NCBI GenBank assembly: GCA_020638875.1
Contig: JACKHS010000015.1
Span: 1-64,000, forward strand
Source of the DNA: Planctomycetota bacterium
Lineage (GTDB): Bacteria; Planctomycetota; UBA1135; GCA-002686595
Length of the DNA: 64,000 bases
Direction: 5' to 3'
In this document: one piece after another, positions 25,767 through 34,701 of the stretch
Position numbering within the stretch: position 1 is the stretch's first letter
How the letters are laid out: every line of letters starts with the position of its first letter
Notes under the pieces: model-generated
Told to the model about the DNA's origin: nothing
Databases searched by the model: none
Seen by the model: the letters and a program-made list of their open reading frames with translations, nothing else
Made by a program: the position numbers and the translations under genes

Positions 25767-27799
25767 CGCCGGGAGGGCACTCCGCGGCGATCGGGGAGGG
25801 CCTTGCGCGCGGGCGGCACCGGCGTCAGCGCTTGCATGCGGTCCTGCAGGAACCAGTCGAGCGTGCGCGACACGGCCTCCTCGGTGGCGATCTCCGGCGT
25901 CCAGCTCACCAGCTTCCGCGCGTTCGCGATGCTCGGCTTGCGGAACTGCACGTCCTGGTAGCCGTCGCCGTAGTAGCGCTTGCTCTCGATCTTCTGGAAG
26001 CCCGCGAAGGGCGGGAAGAGGTCGCGCAGCGGGTGGCGCTCGAAGTTGTCGACGAGCAGCTGGGCGAGCTCGGCGATCGAGAGGTCGTTCTCGGGGTTGC
26101 CGATGTTGAAGATGCCACCGTCGCAGCGCTCGCCCTCGTTCTCGACGATGCGCACGAGGCATTCGATGCCGTCGCGTGAGTCGGTGAAGCAGCGCCGCTG
26201 CTCGCCGCCGTCGATGAGCTGGATGGGCGACCCCTCGACCAGGTTGAGGATCATCTGCGTGATCGCGCGCGAGCTGCCGATGCGCGCGCTGTCGAGGCTG
26301 TCGAGGCGCGGGCCGATCCAGTTGAACGGTCGGAAGAGCGAGAAGCGCAGGCCGCGCTGCTGGCCATAGGCCCAGATCACGCGGTCGAGCAGCTGCTTCG
26401 AGCAGGAGTAGATCCAGCGCTGGCTCTTCACCGGTCCGAGCACGAAGTTCGAGTCGTCCTCGTCGAAGACCTCGTCGGTGCACATCCCGTAGACCTCGGA
26501 GGTCGAAGGGAAGACGACGCGACGGCCGTACTGCGCGCAGTAGCGGATGACCTTGAGGTTCTGCTCGAAGTCGAGCTCGAACACGCGCAGCGGGTTGCGC
26601 ATGTACTCGATCGGCGTCGCGATCGCGACGAGCGGCAGCACCACGTCGCACTTCGAGACGTGGTACTCGATCCACTCGTTGTGGATCGTGATGTCGCCCT
26701 CGAGGAAGTGGAAGTCGGGGTGGCCGAGGATGTCCCCCATGTTGGAGGTGTGGATGTCCAGGCCGTACACCTCCCAGCCGCCGCGCGCGAGCAGCGCCTC
26801 GCTCAGCGCGCAGCCGATGAACCCGTTCACGCCCAGGATCAGGCACTTGCGCTTGCGCGACGCGCCGCGGCGCTCCCGGGACTCGCCCAGCACGAGGCCG
26901 GGGACCATGTTGAGGTCGGCCGCCAGCTGCGCGCCGGCGGCGTAGACGCCCTCCTCGGACTGGCCGAACTCGAGCTCGAGCGCGCCGACGCCGCACGCGA
27001 CCACGAGCGGGCTCGTCGAGAGCACGGTGCCGGGCTGCTCGCCGCTCTCCGTGGCCACGACGCGCGCCTTCCACACGAACAGCTTGTGACGCCCCGCGTG
27101 CGTGAACGCGCCGGGCCAGGGTCGCGTCAAGGCGCGCACCTGGTTGCGCAGCTCTTCGCCGCTGCGAGACCAGTCGATGAGGCCGTCCTCGGGCCTGCGC
27201 CCGCCGTAGTAGCTCGCGCTCGCCGGGTCCTGCGGCGTGCGCGGCGCGCTGCCGGCGAGGATCTGCGGCACGAGCTCGTCCAGCAGCTCCCCCGCCGCAG
27301 CGTTCGCCTTCTGCATCAGGGAGAGCGCGGTGTCCTCGGCGTCGATCGGGATCGCGCGCTGGCCCACGACGTCGCCGGCGTCGGGCCTCTTCACCATGTG
27401 GTGCAGGGTGACGCCCGTCTGCTCCTCGCCGTTCACGAGCACCCAGTTGATCGGGCAGCGCCCGCGGTACGCGGGCAGCAGCGAGCCGTGCAGGTTGAAG
27501 GCGCCGTGCTTCGGGAGCGCGAGCACCTCCTCGCAGACCATCTTGCGGTAGTAGAACGAGAAGAGCAGGTCGGGCTCGAGGTCGCGGATGCGCTGGATCC
27601 ACAGCGGGTGGCCGAGGTCCTCCGGCGCGTACACGGGCAGGCCGTGCGCCGCGGCGAACTCCGCGACCGAGCCGAACCACGTGTTCTCCGACGGGTCGTC
27701 GCAGTGCGTGAAGACGGCGACCACCTCGACGCCGTGGCGCAGGAGCGCCTCGAGGCCGGTGATGCCGATGTCGTTGTAGGCGAGGACGATCGCTCTCAT
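25763..27799 (-). CDS. arnA: Bifunctional ArnA: UDP-L-Ara4N formyltransferase / UDP-glucuronate decarboxylase
   Basis: Two-domain enzyme of 678 residues (E. coli 660). The N-terminal formyltransferase carries Asn102, His104 (FNLHGSLLPAYRG) and Asp140 (RPDAGD), the same numbers as in E. coli ArnA. The C-terminal Rossmann decarboxylase (about 340-665) has VNGFIGC, the Ser-Glu pair in PSTSEVYGMC and the SxYxxxK-like YSCSKQLLDRVIWAYG. The domain converts UDP-glucuronate to UDP-4-keto-pentose, and the N-terminal domain formylates UDP-L-Ara4N. ATG at 27799 overlaps the arnC stop by four bases. The stop codon lies in the terminal repeat of the MITE-like element, so the last residues may be altered. 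Confidence 0.92.
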   Translation of the reverse strand: MRAIVLAYNDIGITGLEALLRHGVEVVAVFTHCDDPSENTWFGSVAEFAAAHGLPVYAPEDLGHPLWIQRIRDLEPDLLFSFYYRKMVCEEVLALPKHGAFNLHGSLLPAYRGRCPINWVLVNGEEQTGVTLHHMVKRPDAGDVVGQRAIPIDAEDTALSLMQKANAAAGELLDELVPQILAGSAPRTPQDPASASYYGGRRPEDGLIDWSRSGEELRNQVRALTRPWPGAFTHAGRHKLFVWKARVVATESGEQPGTVLSTSPLVVACGVGALELEFGQSEEGVYAAGAQLAADLNMVPGLVLGESRERRGASRKRKCLILGVNGFIGCALSEALLARGGWEVYGLDIHTSNMGDILGHPDFHFLEGDITIHNEWIEYHVSKCDVVLPLVAIATPIEYMRNPLRVFELDFEQNLKVIRYCAQYGRRVVFPSTSEVYGMCTDEVFDEDDSNFVLGPVKSQRWIYSCSKQLLDRVIWAYGQQRGLRFSLFRPFNWIGPRLDSLDSARIGSSRAITQMILNLVEGSPIQLIDGGEQRRCFTDSRDGIECLVRIVENEGERCDGGIFNIGNPENDLSIAELAQLLVDNFERHPLRDLFPPFAGFQKIESKRYYGDGYQDVQFRKPSIANARKLVSWTPEIATEEAVSRTLDWFLQDRMQALTPVPPARKALPDRRGVPSRR

Positions 27800-28797
27800 G
27801 TCGCTTGGTGCTCGAGGACCTCGTCGGCGGCGTCTTCGGGGGACCACGTGAGCCGGACGCCGGTCGCGCCGACGATGCGCTCGACGAAGTAGCGCGGGCG
27901 CTGACGCACGTCGATGTGGATGCGGCCGATGAACTCTCCGAGGAGCCCCATCGCGACGAGCTGCACGCCGAGCAGCACGAAGACCACCGCGAACAGGGTG
28001 AAGATGCCCTGCGCGGCCCACTCGGAGCCGAGCAGGAGGCGCATGGCGAGCAGGAACGCGCCGAACGCGATGCCGCACAGGGACAGCGCCCCGCCCGCGT
28101 AGGTCAGCATCCTGAGCGGCGCGGTGGTCATGCTCGTCATCAGGTCGAACATGAGGTTCAGCAGCCGGAACAGGCCGTACTTCGAGGTCCCCGCCTTGCG
28201 CTCGTCGTGGTGCACGTCGATCTCGGTCGTGCGGCAGGCGAAGCTGTTCGCGAGCACGGGCACGAAGGTGCTGCGCTCGCGGCACTCGAGGATCGCGTCG
28301 ACGACGCGGCGATCGTAGGCGCGGAGCATGCACCCGTAGTCGTGCATCATCACGCCGGTCGCGCTCATGACCATCCTGTTGATGAGCAGCGAGGGCAGAC
28401 GCCGCAGGAGGGAGTCCTGGCGGTTCACGCGCACCGTCCCGACGACGTCGTAGCCCTCGTCGACCTTCGCCATCAGCCGCCCGATCTCCTCGGGCGGGTT
28501 CTGCAGGTCGGCGTCGAGCGTCACGACCGTGGCGCCATCGGCGTGGCCGAGGCCGCAGATCACGGCGTTGTGCTGACCGTAGTTGCGGTTGAGGAAGACG
28601 CCCTTGACCCTGCCGCCGAACTGGCGCGCCTTGGCCTCGATGCGCTCGCGCGAGGCGTCGCGGCTGCCGTCGTCGACGAGCACGACCTCGTACGGCCGCC
28701 CGAGCGCGTCGCAGGCCGCGACGCAGCGGTCGACGAGCTCGTCGAGGTTCTCCTCTTCGTTGTAGACCGGGATGACGAGCGAGAGGGAGCTCTTCAC
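27796..28797 (-). CDS. arnC: ArnC-like undecaprenyl-phosphate L-Ara4FN transferase
   Basis: GT2 glycosyltransferase of 333 residues (E. coli 322). It would move L-Ara4FN from UDP to undecaprenyl phosphate. The catalytic domain begins LSLVIPVYNEEENLDELV and has the metal-binding VTLDADLQNPPEEI (DxD-like). Two C-terminal hydrophobic helices (about 225-250 and 260-285) match ArnC-like enzymes. GTG at 28797 is used because it overlaps the arnB stop by four bases (GTGA) and precedes the conserved start. Generic dolichol-phosphate transferase is the alternative, but context makes ArnC best. Confidence 0.9.
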   Translation of the reverse strand: MKSSLSLVIPVYNEEENLDELVDRCVAACDALGRPYEVVLVDDGSRDASRERIEAKARQFGGRVKGVFLNRNYGQHNAVICGLGHADGATVVTLDADLQNPPEEIGRLMAKVDEGYDVVGTVRVNRQDSLLRRLPSLLINRMVMSATGVMMHDYGCMLRAYDRRVVDAILECRERSTFVPVLANSFACRTTEIDVHHDERKAGTSKYGLFRLLNLMFDLMTSMTTAPLRMLTYAGGALSLCGIAFGAFLLAMRLLLGSEWAAQGIFTLFAVVFVLLGVQLVAMGLLGEFIGRIHIDVRQRPRYFVERIVGATGVRLTWSPEDAADEVLEHQAT

Positions 28798-29945
28798 GCC
28801 AGCACCTCGTGCAGCGCGCCGATGACCCGCTCCTGATCGTCCGCCGTCATGTCGGGGAAGAGCGGCAGCGAGAGGATGCGCTCGCTGTTCCACTCGGTGT
28901 TCGGGAGCGGCGCGCGCAAGAGGCCCTCCTGCTCGCGGTAGTAGCGGTGCAGGTGCGCAGCGCGGAAGTGGATGCCGCTGCCGATGCCGCGCTCCTTGAG
29001 CGCCGCCATCAGCTCGTCGCGGTCGAGGCCCGCGCGCTCCGGCAGGACGCGCACGATGAACAGGTGCCAGGCGTGCCGCCCGGGCCAGCTCGGCGGGACG
29101 AGCGGCGCGAGGCCGTCGAGGTCGGCGAGGCGCTCGAGGTACGTCCCCGCCAGCGCGGCGCGGCGCTCGATGAACTCGTCTAGGCGCGCGAGCTGCGCGA
29201 CGCCGACGGCGGCGTTCATGTCGGGCAGGTTGTACTTGAAGCCCGGCTCCTGCACCTCGGCCTGCGGCGCGCGGCCTTGGGTCTCTCGCGCGTAGGCGTC
29301 GGCGCCCAGGCCGTGGAAGCGCAGGCGCTTCACGCGCGCGGCGAGCTCGAGGTCGTCGGTGACGACGATCCCGCCCTCGCCCGACGTGACGTTCTTGATC
29401 GGGTGCAGCGAGAAGATCGCGGTGCCCGACGCGCCGACGGGCGCGTCCCCGCAGCGCGTGCCGATCGCGTGCGCGGCGTCCTCGACGAGCGCCACGCCGC
29501 GCTCTGCCGCGAGCTCACGCAGCGGCGCGAGCTCGAGCCCCGCGCCGGCGTAGTGCACCGGCACGATCATGCGCGTGCGCTCGGTGACGAGCGGCTCGAC
29601 GTGCTCGCGGCGGACCATCAGGTCGTCGCGATCGACGTCCGCGAACACCGGCGTCGCGCCGAGCAGCGTGATCAGGTTGACCGTCGAGACCCAGGTCATC
29701 GAGGGGGTGATCACCTCGTCTCCGGGCCCGATGCCGTGCGCGAGGAGCGCGAGGTGCATGCCCGCGGTGGCCGAGGTCATCGAGACCGCCGCGCGCGCCC
29801 CGCACAGCTCCGCCGTGCGCTCCTCGAGCTCCGCGCAGCGCGGCCCGGTCGTGATCCAGCCCGAGCGCAGGACCTCCGTCACGGCCGCGAGCTCGGCCTC
29901 GCCCATCGACGGCCGTGAGAAAGGGAGGAACGGAGGAGTGTGCAT
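28794..29945 (-). CDS. arnB: ArnB-like UDP-4-amino-4-deoxy-L-arabinose aminotransferase
   Basis: PLP enzyme of the DegT/DnrJ/EryC1 family (383 residues). It converts UDP-4-keto-pentose to UDP-L-Ara4N using glutamate. The PLP-linking lysine is Lys184 in HPIKNVTSGEGG, and the aspartate binding the pyridine nitrogen is in VEDAAHAIG (155-163). Other ArnB features are SGWITTGPRCAELE near the start and WHLFIVRV in the C-terminal domain. It is the first gene of the arnBCA message. The ATG at 29945 follows the consensus N-terminus; longer in-frame starts look non-coding. Confidence 0.92.
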   Translation of the reverse strand: MHTPPFLPFSRPSMGEAELAAVTEVLRSGWITTGPRCAELEERTAELCGARAAVSMTSATAGMHLALLAHGIGPGDEVITPSMTWVSTVNLITLLGATPVFADVDRDDLMVRREHVEPLVTERTRMIVPVHYAGAGLELAPLRELAAERGVALVEDAAHAIGTRCGDAPVGASGTAIFSLHPIKNVTSGEGGIVVTDDLELAARVKRLRFHGLGADAYARETQGRAPQAEVQEPGFKYNLPDMNAAVGVAQLARLDEFIERRAALAGTYLERLADLDGLAPLVPPSWPGRHAWHLFIVRVLPERAGLDRDELMAALKERGIGSGIHFRAAHLHRYYREQEGLLRAPLPNTEWNSERILSLPLFPDMTADDQERVIGALHEVLA

Positions 29946-30040
29946 TTCGGAGTCCAGGGACCGGCGGTCGGCGCGGGGAAGATACCAGCTCCCGCTGGCG
30001 ACGCCTAGGCGCAGGCGGCGTCCCGCCGTCGGCCGCCGCC

Positions 30041-30679
30041 TCAGGGCGTCGCGCCCGGCTCGACCTCGCGCAGCCCGGCGCGCGCGAGCTCCTCGAGCAG
30101 CGCGCGATAGGTCCAGTCGCGCGCCGCCAGCGCCACGGCCAACGCCCTGTCGGTCCCGTCGCCGGCGTGCCGCGACCACCACGTCACCTCGGCCTGCACG
30201 AGCACCAGCTCGGGGTGCGCGGTGTACGCCTCCCCCTCCGGCCACGGCGCCACCTGCGCCCCGACGCGCAGGAGCACGTCGCGGCCGTCGAGCGCGTCGC
30301 CGAAGTCCGCGTCGTCGAGCAGCGTGCCCTTGGACCAGGCCCAGCGGGTGCGCTGCTGCGCGAGGATGGTCTCCGTCTCGAGCGGCTCGGGCGCGAAGCG
30401 GACCTCCACGCGCGCGCGGTCCAGCCAGCGGAGGTCGGCCGAGCCGAGCTCCCCCGCCGCGCGCTGCGCCTCGAGGTCGCCGCGGGCGTCGCGCAGGAGC
30501 TCCTCCAGCGGCAGGTCGACGACGCGCGCCGTGGCCGCGCGCGCGACGGCCGCGACGGCGGCCTCGTCACGCGTGTCGAGGTAGACCTCCCGGCCGTCCT
30601 GGGCGACGCCGAGGCCGCGCGGCCCGGCGCAGGCGGTGAGCAGACAGATGACGAGCGGTGCGAGCGCGAGGAGCTTCAT
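30041..30679 (-). CDS. Hypothetical lipoprotein (212 aa)
   Basis: Lipoprotein with signal peptide and lipobox LLTAC (Cys17). I recognise no family. Residues 20-60 give a possible helical LDTRDEAAVAAVARAATARV segment, then a beta-rich mid part. The C-terminus (AVALAARDWTYRALLEELARAG) resembles LPP20- or penicillin-binding activator-like proteins only loosely. It lies 95 bp upstream of arnB on the same strand; that spacing does not require cotranscription. It is likely an outer-membrane lipoprotein of unknown function. Confidence 0.65.
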   Translation of the reverse strand: MKLLALAPLVICLLTACAGPRGLGVAQDGREVYLDTRDEAAVAAVARAATARVVDLPLEELLRDARGDLEAQRAAGELGSADLRWLDRARVEVRFAPEPLETETILAQQRTRWAWSKGTLLDDADFGDALDGRDVLLRVGAQVAPWPEGEAYTAHPELVLVQAEVTWWSRHAGDGTDRALAVALAARDWTYRALLEELARAGLREVEPGATP

Positions 30680-31322
30680 GAGCGGCGGGGTCGGGGGCGT
30701 GCAGTCCGCGCCGCTACGTCCAGCGGCGGCCTGCATTTCGCGGCGGGAGCGGTGACGGGCGCGTCGGCCCGGAGGGAGGGCGCTCCGAGCCGACTCCCGG
30801 TTCGCCCACGCCACGCACTCCCTGCCCCAGGTCGCCGCAGAAGATCCGCGCCCGGGCCGGTCGCGCCTCCGCTCCCGATCCGGTGCAGCGCTCCACCTGG
30901 ATCGCTCCTCGCCATCCTCCCCCCCACGCCAGGCCCCTCGACCACGGCGCTCTCCCTCCCGGACCTCCGCCCACGGAAGCTCGAGCTGCGGCCGGGCCGG
31001 CGTCGGCGGCACGCGCTCCGGGCCGAGGGGTTCGAGGAGGCGCGCGATCCTCTCCACCTGTGTGATCGCAGCGATGGTGCGACGCCACGAGCCGCAGAGG
31101 GAGCACCGCGGCATGTCCGCCGTGAACTCTCGCTGCACCGGTTCGGCCCACGAGCTGCGCACACGGGTGAGACCCGGCGAGTGTCCCGCGCCGCGCCCGG
31201 GCGCCGAGGGTGGCGCGGGCTCGACGTCGCCCCGCCGACTCGCGCCCGGTGCCAGCACTCCGCGATAGGTGCTCCTGAGCCCGGACACTAGAGTGCTGAG
31301 CGCCCCTCCCGAGAACCAAGCC
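30680..31322. other. 643-bp interval without a supported gene
   Basis: Open frames here are arginine- and proline-rich shadows without ribosome binding sites or recognisable domains. Sequence is GC-rich and without obvious repeats. It separates divergent genes and must hold their promoters, but none is convincing. Confidence 0.5.
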
Positions 31323-34300
31323 ATGACTCGCTCCCTGGCCCGACGGCTGCTCCTGCTCCTCTCCCTGATGGTCGCCGCGCCGCTGCGCGCCCAGGACGCG
31401 TCGCAGCGGCTCCCTGACGCGGCGGCCTTCAGCAGCCTGATCCAGTCGTTGAAGCAGGGCATGGACGACGGCTTCGCGGAGCTGCGAGGCGAGCGTACGA
31501 GCCGGACCTCCTGGAAGCTGAGGTTGCCCGAGGGGCTGCTCGACGAGGAGGCCGCGGCTTCCCCCGGCTACGTGCTCACGACCGACGGGAGCTTCAACTT
31601 CACCACGGGCTCGCTGGAGTCCGGGGACGCGTGGACGTTCCTCCTCGAGTTGCGCCGCATCCATGCACCCACCGACGAGCAGGTCGCGGCCTTCCAGGCG
31701 GACTTCGCGCGGCTCAGCGGCGCCATGGTCGCGGCGGCGGGAGACTGGAGCTTCCGCTCGGTCACGGAGGAGAAGTTCCACACGCGCTGGTCCGTCCTGA
31801 CGCCGCCGGGTCCGGAAGGAGGAGGCATCCACCCGCGCATCCGGCTCAGCCTCTTCGAGGGCCGGAAGGAGGGGCGCGCGGGCGACTGGTCCCTCGTTCT
31901 CCAGCCGACCGCGCGCGCCGACGAGCTGCCGTACTGGGCGCCGGGGGATCCGGCGACGTACTCGGGGATTCCGACCGACGAGGGCTTCCGGGCAGCGCTC
32001 GAGGACATGCAGGCCGGGATGTACGACGGCTTCGAGCCGCTCAAGGGCCTCGTCTCGCCCGAGTTCATCGCCGAGGAGTCCAGCGGCTGTCCGACCTGGA
32101 GCGTCAAGCCGGTCGAGGGCCTCCCGATCGATCGCATGGGCGTCGCCGACCGCATGACGGACTGGGGGAACCGGGTCTACGCGACGTACCGCTTCACGAC
32201 GCTCTGCGATCCGACGGAGGAAGAGCGTGACGAGCTCGTGGGCGCCTTCGCCCGGTTCGCGGACATCATGGCGGCCCACGTCGACGGCTGGCAGATGGAG
32301 CGCGTCGACCACGCCGACTCCGCGGACGCCCTCGTCAGCCTCATGCCCGGCCCCGGCATGAAGTTCGAGACGTTCGACTGGGAGACCGCGCCGAGCCTCG
32401 AGCTGGAGCTGCGGACCTGGACGTCGACGAGGGCGGACGACGGCGGCGGGGAGCGTCCCGTTGCGTGCCTGGCGCTCGAGCTGCGCGGCATCGCGCTCGG
32501 TCGTCCCGCGCGCGGTCACGGCACCGCGGACTGGGTCCTCGCGCTGCTCGAGGACGACGTCGAGCTGCCACCGATCCCCGCGAATCTCGAGGAGGTCGTG
32601 CTCTCGCTCGTCGCCGACGCCCCCGCGAGCTTCGAGTCGTTCGCGAGAGGCGATGAGGTCGACGGGATCGACTGGCAGCGCCACGAGCTCAGCATCCACG
32701 ACGCCACCCAGGCCTGGACCCTCGCGCGTCGGGCCCTGAACGTGGGCTTCATCGATGCGCCCGATCCCGACGTCCTGCGCGACTCGCTGATCCGCGTCGA
32801 GGACAGCCACACCGACTACGCCGGCGTGCGCCTGGCGCTCCTGTCGCTGCCCGGCGCCGACTGGACCACGCGCAGGCTGGCGGACGACCGGATGGACGCC
32901 GTGTGCGAGCGCCTCGCCGCGGCGCTGGGCGGCTGGCGCGTGAGCGGCCCCTTCACGAGCTCCGCCGCGAAGGTCGGCGAGGACTTCCAGTACCGCACGA
33001 CCTACTTCGAGGGCCTGCGCGCCGACGGACACCCGCTGTGGATCGACGTCGAGCGCACGATCTACCCGCGCGACGTCCCCGGTCAGCCTGCGGGGGATCT
33101 CTACCAGCTCGCCGTCTACATAGGCACCGATCACGGCGCGACCGTGGGCGAGGACGTGCCCGCGCGCTGGGCGGAGGCGCTCCATCAGGGAGCGGAGCCG
33201 TTGACGAGCCTCGCGCGCGTGCTCGGCGATCCGCTCGAAGGCGTCGTCGAGCCCGGCGACCTCTTCGTCACGGACAGCGGGCTGCCGAACGGCCTCGTGG
33301 GCCTCTTCGGGACGAACGGCGAGGCGGAGCTTCGCTTCGACGTCGTCCGCGGCGGCCGCTTCGAGGAGGTCGTGCTGACCCCGCCTCGCCTCTCCATCGC
33401 GCGCTGGGAGGAGCTGCGCGCCGAGGCCGAGGCGGGCGAGCTCTCGCTCGCCGCCCTCGCGACCTGCGGTGCGCGCCTCGACGGCGCGGAGGTCGCCGCC
33501 GGCGTGCGCGCGCTGGTCGCGGCCGGCGAGTCGGACTTCGCCGCGCTCCCCGCGGCGCTCCACGGCCGCGTCGAGGTGAACGTCGAGCATGGCCTCGCGA
33601 CGGCGCGCTGGGACCTGTGGAAGGCCGAATCCTCGGCGACGGCCTACGTGATCGACAACCTGAGGCGCTGCCTGAACACCGCGCTCGGTAGCGGCTGGTA
33701 CCTGGATCCGGCCAAGCGCAACGGGGGCCCGCTGTTCGATCGCTACGCGCGCCAGATCCACTGGTCCGCGCGTCCCAAGGGCCCGAACGGCGCGAAGCCC
33801 TGGGTCGAGCTGGTCGACGACTGGGAGGGCGACCAGGCGCGGATCGCGATCGAGGTCCACGGCTTCACCGCAGCGCACCGCGCGAGCTGCGCGGATCACC
33901 CCGAGCGCCTGTGGTTCTTCCCCCTGAGCGGCGACTGCACGAACGGCCGCGGCGTGGCCTGGTGCCACCGCGAGGGCGTCAGCTTCGACGGCCCCTTCGG
34001 CGACGGGCTCCCCCACGGCACGGGCCGGCACCTCTACGCGGGCGGCAAGGCGATGGTCGGCGTCGTCTACGAGCACGGCGACCTGCGGCGGATCGGCGAG
34101 GAGGAGCCGCCGCCCGCGCCGCCCGTGGCGACCGTCTCGGAGGTCCGCGCCGACTACCGCTCGCGCTTCTCCGACTTCGAGGACGTGAACTGGGAGGACG
34201 ACTGGTCGGACTCCGGGGGCAAGAGCGGCTGGACGAACGAGCACGCCGCGGACCTCGAGTACATCTACCTGCCCGGCGGGACCGGGCACTCGGACATCTG

Positions 34301-34493
34301 CGGCGCGTGCGGCGGATCGGGGTGGATCGACAGCTCTTCCATCGTCGAGGCGTACGACGTGCAGTCGACCGCGACGAGCATCGCGCTGTGGGTGCGGGGA
34401 TACGACGCGATCGTGACGTACAAGGGGACGCGCCGCGTCCACTCCTCGTCGGTGTGCAGCCGCTGCAGCGGGACCGGAACGGAACGCTGGTGA
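31323..34493 (+). CDS. Large secreted protein with MORN-like and CxxCxGxG motifs
   Basis: A 1056-residue protein with a signal peptide (about 1-24, ending PLRAQ). No known domain covers most of it. Two related segments occur at residues 35-60 (FSSLIQSLKQGMDDGFAEL) and 222-242 (FRAALEDMQAGMYDGFEPL), suggesting internal duplication of a helical module. Around residues 890-920 a MORN-like motif is visible (FGDGLPHGTGRHLYAGGKAMVG). The C-terminus holds two DnaJ-type zinc-finger motifs, CGACGGSG (from Cys993) and CSRCSGTG (from Cys1045), which together could bind one zinc ion or form redox-active cysteines outside the cytoplasm. The function is unknown. Confidence 0.8.
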   Translation: MTRSLARRLLLLLSLMVAAPLRAQDASQRLPDAAAFSSLIQSLKQGMDDGFAELRGERTSRTSWKLRLPEGLLDEEAAASPGYVLTTDGSFNFTTGSLESGDAWTFLLELRRIHAPTDEQVAAFQADFARLSGAMVAAAGDWSFRSVTEEKFHTRWSVLTPPGPEGGGIHPRIRLSLFEGRKEGRAGDWSLVLQPTARADELPYWAPGDPATYSGIPTDEGFRAALEDMQAGMYDGFEPLKGLVSPEFIAEESSGCPTWSVKPVEGLPIDRMGVADRMTDWGNRVYATYRFTTLCDPTEEERDELVGAFARFADIMAAHVDGWQMERVDHADSADALVSLMPGPGMKFETFDWETAPSLELELRTWTSTRADDGGGERPVACLALELRGIALGRPARGHGTADWVLALLEDDVELPPIPANLEEVVLSLVADAPASFESFARGDEVDGIDWQRHELSIHDATQAWTLARRALNVGFIDAPDPDVLRDSLIRVEDSHTDYAGVRLALLSLPGADWTTRRLADDRMDAVCERLAAALGGWRVSGPFTSSAAKVGEDFQYRTTYFEGLRADGHPLWIDVERTIYPRDVPGQPAGDLYQLAVYIGTDHGATVGEDVPARWAEALHQGAEPLTSLARVLGDPLEGVVEPGDLFVTDSGLPNGLVGLFGTNGEAELRFDVVRGGRFEEVVLTPPRLSIARWEELRAEAEAGELSLAALATCGARLDGAEVAAGVRALVAAGESDFAALPAALHGRVEVNVEHGLATARWDLWKAESSATAYVIDNLRRCLNTALGSGWYLDPAKRNGGPLFDRYARQIHWSARPKGPNGAKPWVELVDDWEGDQARIAIEVHGFTAAHRASCADHPERLWFFPLSGDCTNGRGVAWCHREGVSFDGPFGDGLPHGTGRHLYAGGKAMVGVVYEHGDLRRIGEEEPPPAPPVATVSEVRADYRSRFSDFEDVNWEDDWSDSGGKSGWTNEHAADLEYIYLPGGTGHSDICGACGGSGWIDSSSIVEAYDVQSTATSIALWVRGYDAIVTYKGTRRVHSSSVCSRCSGTGTERW

Positions 34494-34701
34494 TCGGAGG
34501 AGTGCGGGGTCCGACACGCTCCCACCGGCCCCGGGTGCGTCCTCACCTGGCAGCCACGAATCGGTCGGAGCGAGCGCCGCGACCGGCAAGTGCGGCGAGG
34601 TCGGGGCCGAGGAGTCCCCCGGCCACGACCGGCGGGCGCCCGCACTTCGCGCGGAGCGCGGCGACGGGCGTGCGACCACGGTGGAGCGCGGCGCGCGGAG
34701 C

